DNA from: an uncultured Lachnospiraceae bacterium
GTDB lineage: Bacteria > Bacillota > Clostridia > Lachnospirales > Lachnospiraceae
DNA length: 50,208 bases
Reading direction: 5' to 3'
Assembly (NCBI GenBank): GCA_947632555.1
Contig: CANRPU010000017.1
Coordinates: forward strand, 1 to 50,208
In this document: positions 44,318-50,208 of the stretch, piece by piece
How the letters are laid out: each line of letters opens with the position of its first letter
Numbering within the stretch: the first letter of the stretch is position 1
Position numbers and translations under genes: made by a program
The notes under the pieces: generated by a model
Database searches by the model: none
Seen by the model: only the letters and a program-made list of their open reading frames with translations
Told to the model about the DNA's origin: nothing

Positions 44318-44469
44318 AGAAAACGAGTGCAGAGTACCTACCGGAGGATACACTATTTCCGCACCCGCGTATGCGCGGACGTGTATCCAAAGATGCCGGT
44401 AAGCGGAAACCGCTGTCCTGTCCGCGGCGCGGAGCAGGCAGGACCCGCAAGAATATCCGTTCCGCCGGA

Positions 44470-44495
44470 GCATCCACTGTAAAGTGGGTGCTTTT
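44470..44495 (+). terminator. Terminator downstream of serine recombinase
   Basis: The stem gcatccact (44470-44478) pairs with agtgggtgc (44483-44491) with one G-U pair, followed by tttt. Upstream, 44346-44443 holds other strong hairpins but no gene. Confidence 0.65.
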
Positions 44496-44513
44496 ATATG
44501 CGCACAAAAGTAT

Positions 44514-44545
44514 AAAAAGACTGCCGTATCAACGGCAGTCTTTTT
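44514..44545. terminator. Bidirectional terminator left of invertible segment
   Basis: The perfect 14-bp stem aaaaagactgccgt/acggcagtcttttt has an atca loop and A/T runs on both sides. In the present orientation it would stop the leftward promoter of the invertible segment 31 bases after the left recombination site begins. Confidence 0.92.
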
Positions 44546-44575
44546 GTGCTTATTTACAATGTAATCTTACCGGCG

Positions 44576-44601
44576 TTTCGTAAAGTAACCAGCTTTACGA
44601 A
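44576..44601 (+). repeat. Left recombination site (inverted repeat IR-L)
   Basis: The site has 9-bp arms ttcgtaaag and ctttacgaa around an asymmetric 7-base spacer taaccag. A 26-base sequence is repeated exactly in inverted orientation at 45639-45664. Arm length and spacer length match tyrosine recombinase core sites. Confidence 0.92.
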
Positions 44602-44625
44602 CCTTTCTACTCGTAGGATACGGTT

Positions 44626-44654
44626 ATTATATAATAAAAACGGCCGGTTGGCAA
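44626..44654 (-). promoter_or_regulatory. Invertible promoter, now facing left
   Basis: On the minus strand ttgcca (44654-44649) and tataat (44631-44626) stand 17 bases apart, one base short of the sigma-A consensus. The promoter reads across the left recombination site into the terminator at 44514-44545. After inversion it would read across the right site into the gene at 45676, with a leader of about 55 bases. The -10 lies in a 14-bp palindrome (44624-44637), so a weaker rightward -10 for the recombinase is also present. Confidence 0.8.
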
Positions 44655-44678
44655 TCAAAATTGAAAGGAGCAGATACT

Positions 44679-45629
44679 GTGGAATGTATGTGTACATTCG
44701 AAAGCAATTATGGAGAACTGGCAAATCAATGGCTGTCATCCATACAACTGCGTGTAAAAGAATCGACCTACGCGCGATATTATTATCTGGTAAATGCCTA
44801 TATTCTTCCTCTGTTTGGAGATCATGCGCTGTATGACATTTCCGTTCCGGGTGTCGAAGCGGAAATGCGTAAGCTGCTGACACAGGGGCGCGGCGGGCGA
44901 GGCGCTCTTTCCGCGAAAAGCGTGACCGACATTCTAAGCGTGATGCGCATGATATTGGAATACGGAAATGATAACGGACAGATAGCCGTCTGCAATCTGA
45001 AAAAAATACTGATCAGGAGAACACCCGTGGAAATAAAGGTTTTGAATCCCGAGGAACAGCAGCGTTTTCGGGATTATCTTTTGTCAGACATGGATCTGCC
45101 GAAAGCAGGTACGCTGCTCAGCCTTTATACGGGCATCCGGATCGGAGAATTGTGCGCACTGCAATGGAAAAACCTGAATCTGGAGAACGGTATTCTGCAG
45201 ATACGGCAGACCATGCAGAGAATACAGGATGTTTACGCCACAGACAATAAAAAGAGCAAAATAATCATCACAGATCCGAAAACTTTCCGCTCACGGCGTG
45301 ACATACCGCTTCCCTCTTTTGTTACCGGGATCTTACAGATGTACGAAACGGAAACAGACGCATATTTTCTGACAGGGCGCGCCGATAAGTACATGGAACC
45401 GAGAACGGTACAGAACCATTTTAAACGGTATTTGAAAGAAGCGGGGATCCCGGATATGAATTTTCACGCGTTAAGGCATACCTTTGCCACACGCTGCATT
45501 GAAGCGGGTTTTGAGATCAAGAGTCTGAGTGAGATCATGGGACACGCAAATGTGAATATTACCATGAACCGGTATGTGCATTCTTCCTTTGCCCTGAAAA
45601 GAGAAAATATGAACAAACTCTCTTTTTAG
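44679..45629 (+). CDS. Tyrosine recombinase (DNA invertase) inside its own invertible segment
   Basis: This 316-residue XerC/XerD-type recombinase has an N-terminal SAM-like core-binding domain at about residues 8-105 (WLSSIQLRVKESTYARYYYLVNAYILPLFGD) and a catalytic domain from about 120. The first Arg is in LYTGIRIGELCALQW, the HALRHTFATRCIEAG box holds His and Arg, IMGHANVNITMNRYVH supplies the last His and the nucleophilic Tyr. All six signature positions appear present. I start at GTG 44679 because aaaggag lies eight bases upstream. The TTG at 44661 precedes that site. It ends six bases before the right arm of the invertible segment. It likely inverts the segment carrying it (inference). 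Confidence 0.92.
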   Translation: MECMCTFESNYGELANQWLSSIQLRVKESTYARYYYLVNAYILPLFGDHALYDISVPGVEAEMRKLLTQGRGGRGALSAKSVTDILSVMRMILEYGNDNGQIAVCNLKKILIRRTPVEIKVLNPEEQQRFRDYLLSDMDLPKAGTLLSLYTGIRIGELCALQWKNLNLENGILQIRQTMQRIQDVYATDNKKSKIIITDPKTFRSRRDIPLPSFVTGILQMYETETDAYFLTGRADKYMEPRTVQNHFKRYLKEAGIPDMNFHALRHTFATRCIEAGFEIKSLSEIMGHANVNITMNRYVHSSFALKRENMNKLSF

Positions 45630-45634
45630 TGGTG

Positions 45635-45667
45635 GATTTTCGTAAAGCTGGTTACTTTACGAAAATC
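45635..45667 (-). repeat. Right recombination site (inverted repeat IR-R)
   Basis: The site has 13-bp perfect arms gattttcgtaaag and ctttacgaaaatc around spacer ctggtta, which is the reverse complement of the left site's spacer. The central 26 bases match IR-L exactly in inverted orientation. It ends eight bases before the start codon of the next gene. Confidence 0.92.
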
Positions 45668-45675
45668 AAGTTTCA

Positions 45676-47169
45676 ATGCGTATCACAAGATCTTTATGGA
45701 CCGTATTTTATGCGGTCTACGCATTTATCTTCAGCTGGGTTTTCCTTGGAGCCGGCCGTGCCGGAACCTTGCCGTTTCCCGCGGTCTTCGCAATGGAAAT
45801 CGTCAGTATTCTGCTGCTGTGCGCGGCAGCAGGAAAAATAGCCCGCGTGGAAGATGCCACGCTAAAAAAGGTTCGGCGTTTTATTCCGCTTTTCTGGGCA
45901 GCGCTTTTCTGCGTGCAGATATTGTTCACGGCGGCCTTCCAGACATCCAATAACTGGGGCTGGGATTTTGATACGGTGGTGCTCCTGGCCAAGGCTCTGT
46001 TAAATGACAGAAATGTACCCGGATATTCTTATCTGGCCGTGTATCCAAACAACCTGCTGTATTTTTGGGGAACGGTTCTGATCTTTGCGGCCACCCGTTT
46101 CCTGGGAGAGAACGCGCAGGTGTTTTCCCTGCTTGTCTGCAACATTCTGGTGCTGGACGTGTCGCTCTTTGGAATTTATAAACTGGTGGAACTGCTGAAG
46201 GGAAAAAGGCAGGCCTATTTTATCCTGCTGTGTCTTTTGCTGTTTACACCGTATTGGTTCTATCTTCCCATTGCCTATACGGATATTTTTTCCCTGCCTT
46301 TCCTGGTGTTTCCCATCCTTCTGTGCGTATTTTATGAAAAAAAGAAGCAAAACTTCTTTTTTCTGGCAGGAAGCGGCGCCCTTGCCGCGTTAGGGTATCA
46401 CTTCAAAGGAACGCCGGTCATCGCGGCCGTAGCCGTTTTGCTTTATATGCTCCTACGGGGGAGAAGAGGCGGGTTCGGAAAAAGGCAGACGGCTGTTTTC
46501 GCAGGAAGTTTTGCGGGCACGCTGCTGCTGGCCGGATGGGCGCTGTCCGTGAGTCTGGGCCTGCTCGTGCCCCGGGGAGCAGATACTTATAAAATGCCCG
46601 TTGGCTATTGGATTTATACCGGGCTGGTGGGCAGCGGGGCCTGGAATCAGGAAGTGGTCACGGAAGTAGGAAATTTTACTTCTTATGAGGAAAAAGAGGA
46701 CTTTTTGCGGGAAGCCATCGCGAAACGGATAGAAGATTACGGCGTGGTAGGACTGGCGGCTCATGTGTTCCATAAAGAGGCGGAGGGACTCTGGAGCAGA
46801 GGAACGCTGAACGCGGAGGTATATGTGCAGCGGGAGCCGGTGCACAGTGGCTTTGTGCCGCGCATGCTGGGAGAGGATTCCTTTTACGGGCTGGTATACC
46901 GCTGCTACAGTCAGGGATACTGGAGAGGCATTCTGCTGTTCTTTTTGATCGGAATGTGGTATAGAGTGCGTCAAAAGAATCGGGAAGAGGCGGAAGGACT
47001 GCTGTATCTGACCGCTTTTGGAATACTGCTGTTTTATACTTTCTGGGAAATCAACGCCAGATATCTGGTCAACAGTGCCTGGATCATTCTGACCATGGGG
47101 GGAGATTCCCTGTACGCGCTTGCCGTCCATAGAAAGGAGAGAAAAACATATGATAAGGAAACTGGCTGA
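45676..47169 (+). CDS. Multi-span membrane glycosyltransferase, GT-C/GT39-like
   Basis: This 497-residue integral membrane protein has about ten to twelve hydrophobic helices. The first loop has NNWGWDFDTVVLLAKALL, carrying the acidic residue typical of GT-C enzymes, and the YLAVYPNNLLYFWGTVL stretch fits polyprenyl-phosphate-sugar-dependent transferases. A large external region lies at about 330-410. It probably adds sugars to a surface polymer or lipid on the outer face of the membrane. The start at 45676 has no clear ribosome binding site and stands eight bases from the recombination site. It overlaps the next gene by 20 bases. Expression is likely governed by the invertible promoter. Confidence 0.8.
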   Translation: MRITRSLWTVFYAVYAFIFSWVFLGAGRAGTLPFPAVFAMEIVSILLLCAAAGKIARVEDATLKKVRRFIPLFWAALFCVQILFTAAFQTSNNWGWDFDTVVLLAKALLNDRNVPGYSYLAVYPNNLLYFWGTVLIFAATRFLGENAQVFSLLVCNILVLDVSLFGIYKLVELLKGKRQAYFILLCLLLFTPYWFYLPIAYTDIFSLPFLVFPILLCVFYEKKKQNFFFLAGSGALAALGYHFKGTPVIAAVAVLLYMLLRGRRGGFGKRQTAVFAGSFAGTLLLAGWALSVSLGLLVPRGADTYKMPVGYWIYTGLVGSGAWNQEVVTEVGNFTSYEEKEDFLREAIAKRIEDYGVVGLAAHVFHKEAEGLWSRGTLNAEVYVQREPVHSGFVPRMLGEDSFYGLVYRCYSQGYWRGILLFFLIGMWYRVRQKNREEAEGLLYLTAFGILLFYTFWEINARYLVNSAWIILTMGGDSLYALAVHRKERKTYDKETG

Positions 47170-48325
47170 TATGGAGGAAAGGATCAAAAATTGGATCAAG
47201 CGTCATCTGACGTTTTTATACCTTGCGGCGATTACGATTCTGGGAGGAGGCATTCGTTTCTTTCTGCGTGGATATATCAGCGGAGATATGACGCAGTGTC
47301 TGCTTCCCTGGATGGAGAGCATAAGGGAAGCGGGGGGGTTGCAGTCGCTGAGGCTGGAAATCGGAAATTACAACCCACCCTATATGATCATTCTGACGCT
47401 GCTTTCTTACATTCCTCTGTATGAGGTATTTCTGATCAAGCTTCCGTCGATTTTGTTTGATTTTCTGCTGGCTTCCTGCGCGGCTTTTTATGTGTGGCGG
47501 CACCTGGAGAAAAAATCGGAAGCGATATTTCTGTATTCCGTGCTTTTGCTGGATCCCATAGTTATTTTAAACAGCTCTTATTGGGGACAGTGCGACGTAA
47601 TATATACTTTTTTTCTGGTTTTGTGCATTCTCTTTCTTCTGCGGGAAAAGTATTTTATGGCGTTTCTGCTGTTTGGATGCGGTTACGCGTTTAAGCAGCA
47701 GGCGGCATTTCTGCTGCCGGTGCTGGTTCTGCTCTATATGCAGAAAAAGAAGCTTTCCATTCTACATTTTCTTCTGATCCCTGTCGTTGACCTTTTTCTG
47801 TGTCTGCCTTCGCTTCTGGCAGGGAGGCCCATTGGCGATATTGTTTCTGTTTACGCAGGACAGACAGATCTTTTTAAAAATATGACAATGCTGTATTACA
47901 ATATCTGGTATCTTTTTCCCGTATCCTATGAGGACTTTTTCGCGGCCGGCTGTGCTTTTGCCATTACGGTGGTCGGAACGGGCGCTTACTGGGTATTAAA
48001 GAAGCAGATATCTCTGGATGGACACAGGCTGCTGTATTTTGCCATCTGGGTTATGTATACCTGCTTAATGTTTTTCCCTGCCATGCATGACAGATATGGG
48101 TATGCCATGGAAATCTGCTTTGTTTTATACGCGGTACTTTACAGAAGAAAAATAGGTGTATGCATAATGGTCTGTCTGGTCACGCTGGCAGCGTATACTC
48201 AATATTTTCTGCGAACGCCGGTATTCCCGGAGGCTGCGCTGGCGGTGGTTAATCTGGCCTGCTATTTGAAGCTTTCCTATGACGGACTGCGTTATACTTG
48301 TAAAAAGAGCGGAGAAACGATATAA
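47150..48325 (+). CDS. Second membrane glycosyltransferase, mannosyltransferase-like (GT-C)
   Basis: This 391-residue protein has about ten membrane helices. A short cytoplasmic N-terminus precedes helix one (residues 22-41). The external loop holds FLRGYISGDMTQCLLPWMESI, with an Asp like the catalytic acid of GT-C enzymes, and GNYNPPYMIILTLLSYIPL. LDPIVILNSSYWGQCDVIYTFFL matches the conserved 'N-S-WGQ-D' block of membrane mannosyl/glucosyltransferases, and PAMHDRYGYAMEI near the C-terminus is also typical. The start is ATG 47150 after aaaggagag, inside the previous gene's end, so the two are coupled. The pair probably works in one surface glycan pathway (inference). Confidence 0.8.
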   Translation: MIRKLADMEERIKNWIKRHLTFLYLAAITILGGGIRFFLRGYISGDMTQCLLPWMESIREAGGLQSLRLEIGNYNPPYMIILTLLSYIPLYEVFLIKLPSILFDFLLASCAAFYVWRHLEKKSEAIFLYSVLLLDPIVILNSSYWGQCDVIYTFFLVLCILFLLREKYFMAFLLFGCGYAFKQQAAFLLPVLVLLYMQKKKLSILHFLLIPVVDLFLCLPSLLAGRPIGDIVSVYAGQTDLFKNMTMLYYNIWYLFPVSYEDFFAAGCAFAITVVGTGAYWVLKKQISLDGHRLLYFAIWVMYTCLMFFPAMHDRYGYAMEICFVLYAVLYRRKIGVCIMVCLVTLAAYTQYFLRTPVFPEAALAVVNLACYLKLSYDGLRYTCKKSGETI

Positions 48326-48368
48326 TGATATCGTATTTCACACTTGGATACAGGAAGGGAAAAACAGC

Positions 48369-49853
48369 ATGTTTGCGGTTTCCGTTAATGAAACGAGATT
48401 TGAGTACGATATCAACTCTCTGGTAAAAGCTTTTTATCCGCAGGAAAACGTCAAGGTCATTACGCCGGATATGGGAGAGGAAAAAAGAGCCGAATATTCC
48501 CCAGCGCTGCGGCTGACGATAGAATTGCGGGAAGATGGCGCGAGGCTGTGTTTCGCGGATGCCGGCAGCGCCGCGGGAGAAAGCAGGGTATATACCTGGC
48601 AGGCGGAGGCTTTCTGTAGGGAGAGTGTGGATTTTAAAGCATACAAAACAGGATTTAAGCGATTTTTATATCGCTCACTGTCAGAATATACGAAAAAAAG
48701 CCTGCCCTGGGGGAACCTTACAGGGATACGTCCTACCAAAATCGCTATGAGCATGCTGGAGGAAGGAAAAGAGGAAACGGAAATTCTCCGTTTTATGCGG
48801 GAAGAGCATTTTGTCAGTTCCGAAAAGGCCAAACTGGGGCTGGAGATCGCGAAGCGGGAAAGGGAGCTGCTTTCCCAGGCGCACTATGAGGACGGTTACA
48901 GTCTGTATATCGGAATCCCGTTCTGCCCGACTACCTGCCTGTACTGTTCCTTTACTTCTTTTCCCGTCCGATCATATCAAAAGAAAGTAGATACCTATCT
49001 GGACTGTCTGATTCGGGAAATGCTGGCAGCGAAGGAGCTGATGGGCGGCAGGGTACTGGACAGCGTATATATAGGCGGAGGGACGCCCACGACGCTGGAG
49101 CCGAAACAGCTGGAAAGGCTGTTGACCGCTGTAAAGCAGGTCTACGATTTTTCCACGGTAAAGGAATTTACGGTAGAAGCGGGAAGAGCGGACAGTATAA
49201 CGCGGGAAAAGCTGGAAGTGCTGAAGGAATACGGCGTAGATCGTATCAGCATCAATCCTCAGACCATGAAAGAAGAAACTCTGCGCCTCATAGGCAGACA
49301 GGCTTCCCCCCAACAGGTCAGAGAGGCTTTCGCCCTGGCCAGGAGCGTGGGAAATTTCCGTATCAATATGGATATCATACTGGGTCTGCCAGAGGAAGGG
49401 CCGGAGGATGTCCGCGCTACCGTCAGGGAGATTCAGGGAATGGCGCCCGATTCCCTGACAGTGCATTCCCTTGCGGTAAAGAGGGCGTCCAGACTGAGCA
49501 AGTGGATACAGGAAAACGGTATCTCGGCTCTGCGCAACACAGATGAAACCATGGAAATCGCCGCGGCCGCGGCAAAGGAACTTTCCATGCACCCTTACTA
49601 TCTCTACCGCCAGAAAAATATGTCGGGCAATTTTGAGAACGTGGGCTACGCGAAAGAAGACTGCTACGGTCTGTATAATATCCTGATCATGGAGGAAGTG
49701 CAGACCATTCTTGCATTGGGGGCAGGATCGATCACGAAAAGAGTCTACCCGGACGGGCGCATCGAACGGTGCGAGAATGTGAAGGAAGTGGCCCAGTATA
49801 TCGAGCGGATTGGGGAAATGATCGAGAGAAAGCGTATATTATTTCGGGACTGA
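48369..49853 (+). CDS. hemZ: Oxygen-independent coproporphyrinogen dehydrogenase-like HemZ
   Basis: This 494-residue radical SAM enzyme is of the HemZ group. The N-terminal 165 residues are HemZ-specific (ending YTKKSLPWGNLTGIRPTKIA). The radical SAM motif CPTTCLYC spans residues 186-193 (C-x3-C-x2-C). GGGTPTTLEP, EAGRADSITREKL, RISINPQTMKEETLRLIGR and DIILGLPEEG follow, all family features. The HemW/HemN-type C-terminal region contains KNMSGNFENVGYA. It is expected to convert coproporphyrinogen III to protoporphyrinogen IX. In anaerobes HemZ may have other roles. I use ATG 48369 with aggaaggg upstream. The longer frame overlaps the glycosyltransferase. Its chromosomal link to the glycan genes seems fortuitous. 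Confidence 0.92.
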   Translation: MFAVSVNETRFEYDINSLVKAFYPQENVKVITPDMGEEKRAEYSPALRLTIELREDGARLCFADAGSAAGESRVYTWQAEAFCRESVDFKAYKTGFKRFLYRSLSEYTKKSLPWGNLTGIRPTKIAMSMLEEGKEETEILRFMREEHFVSSEKAKLGLEIAKRERELLSQAHYEDGYSLYIGIPFCPTTCLYCSFTSFPVRSYQKKVDTYLDCLIREMLAAKELMGGRVLDSVYIGGGTPTTLEPKQLERLLTAVKQVYDFSTVKEFTVEAGRADSITREKLEVLKEYGVDRISINPQTMKEETLRLIGRQASPQQVREAFALARSVGNFRINMDIILGLPEEGPEDVRATVREIQGMAPDSLTVHSLAVKRASRLSKWIQENGISALRNTDETMEIAAAAAKELSMHPYYLYRQKNMSGNFENVGYAKEDCYGLYNILIMEEVQTILALGAGSITKRVYPDGRIERCENVKEVAQYIERIGEMIERKRILFRD

Positions 49854-49899
49854 TGATTCAAAATATACGTAAAATGATTGAGTAGGAAATGGATTTTCG

Positions 49900-50092
49900 G
49901 TGCAACAAAGAGCCGAAAGTCCAACAAAAGTCCAACAAATTTTTTTGCAGTGGTACATTGTAATACATCATGTTGCAATAATTATCTCAAAGTCCAACAA
50001 AGTTAGCATTGATTTGCAGATACCTAAGGAGCGTTTCGGAGATTGCCGAAGCGCTCTTTTTACACCCTTCCAATAGGTTTTTGTCCAACAAA
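49900..50092 (+). repeat. Dispersed gtccaacaaa repeats at right edge
   Basis: The 10-mer gtccaacaaa occurs at 49919, 49930, 49992 and 50083, with a one-mismatch copy at 49900. All are in the same orientation within 193 bases without a gene. The first two perfect copies are 11 bases apart. Such sets resemble arm-type binding sites of integrases, but the downstream context is outside the window. Otherwise 49854-50208 holds a terminator and AT-rich sequence. Confidence 0.6.
50029..50061 (+). terminator. Terminator-like hairpin at right edge
   Basis: The stem gagcgtttcgg (50029-50039) pairs with ccgaagcgctc (50046-50056) with one G-U pair and is followed by five T. It may end the hemZ transcript. 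Confidence 0.65.
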
Positions 50093-50208
50093 TAAAAACT
50101 GCACGTTTAGTAACGGTCACTTGATTTTACAAGGTTGAATTAAAAACTAATTTCACGGGAAAAGTAACTTCACGTTTCCAAAAGAAAAGTAACCTTTTTG
50201 TGAAATCA

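Larger units (their letters stand above)
40089..44495. mobile_element. Mobilizable-element remnant with large serine recombinase
   Basis: A leftward XRE regulator, a MobC-like relaxosome protein, three small genes, a KilA-N protein and a large serine recombinase lie in the order common to mobilizable or conjugative elements of Clostridia. The relaxase expected after MobC is missing and a 138-base gap stands there instead. I did not find matching end repeats, so the borders are approximate. The DISARM-like block on its left could be cargo of the same element (inference). Confidence 0.6.
44576..45664. mobile_element. Invertible DNA segment with its own tyrosine recombinase and promoter
   Basis: Inverted 26-base sites bound a segment of about 1.06 kb. 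It contains only a tyrosine recombinase gene and, near its left end, an outward-facing near-consensus promoter. Recombination between inverted sites would flip the segment and turn that promoter toward the glycosyltransferase genes at 45676. A bidirectional terminator just left of the site isolates the promoter in the present orientation. Seen: sites, recombinase, promoter, terminator. Inferred: ON/OFF phase switching. Confidence 0.8.

Noticed and set aside
29687..44340. Single integrated island bounded by direct repeats
   Set aside because: I compared the sequence after rlmD with that after the serine recombinase and found no convincing shared att core, so a single island remains unproved.
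44371..44583. 70-codon frame between the recombinase genes
   Set aside because: It runs through two terminator hairpins and into the recombination site and has no ribosome binding site.

Overview
The window looks like chromosome from a Clostridia bacterium, most likely Lachnospiraceae-like. Core genes include hemZ-type radical SAM coproporphyrinogen dehydrogenase, a TrpR-like YerC protein, a DUF1836 protein, a lysine riboswitch ahead of dapA-dapB, and an RlmD-type methyltransferase. The core genes are fairly GC-rich, while three accessory blocks are visibly more AT-rich or differently composed. No rRNA, tRNA or CRISPR array was found.

Layout: (1) 1 to about 4466 is the right part of a mobilizable transposon: DUF3847, two related small proteins, an XRE regulator, iteron-like repeats, a RepA_N initiator and a TnpX-like serine recombinase. 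It interrupts the 5' end of an FtsX-type ABC permease gene whose ATPase partner follows. (2) 7.4-29.7 kb is core chromosome: typA, an SSB-like gene, a cobO-like gene, lysine riboswitch-dapA-dapB, a repeat-rich lipoprotein, a eukaryotic-type hisA, csp, a PTS EIIC-like membrane protein, a degenerate LytM protein next to a bactofilin, yerC-like and DUF1836 genes, an orphan substrate-binding lipoprotein, an SPFH/zinc-ribbon pair, a PAS-GGDEF-EAL protein, pcrA and rlmD. (3) 29.7-40.0 kb is an AT-rich defence island: a small XRE regulator followed by a tight operon of a Vsr-5mC methyltransferase fusion, DrmE, DrmA and DrmB. This is a class 2 DISARM-like system without drmC. (4) 40.1-44.5 kb is a mobilizable-element remnant with an XRE regulator, MobC, a KilA-N protein and a large serine recombinase, but no relaxase. 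(5) 44.58-45.67 kb is a small invertible DNA segment. It carries its own tyrosine recombinase, is bounded by inverted 26-bp sites (9-bp arms, 7-bp asymmetric spacer), and holds a near-consensus promoter that currently points away from the genes downstream. (6) 45.7-49.9 kb holds two multi-membrane-span GT-C-like glycosyltransferases and hemZ. The last 350 bases hold repeated gtccaacaaa motifs and a terminator.

The two most notable systems are the self-contained promoter inversion switch ahead of the membrane glycosyltransferase genes, which implies phase-variable surface glycan synthesis, and the DISARM variant in which a Vsr-like nuclease domain is fused to the methyltransferase while the usual DrmC nuclease is absent. 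Both identifications rest on motifs read directly from the sequence. Their functions are inferred.
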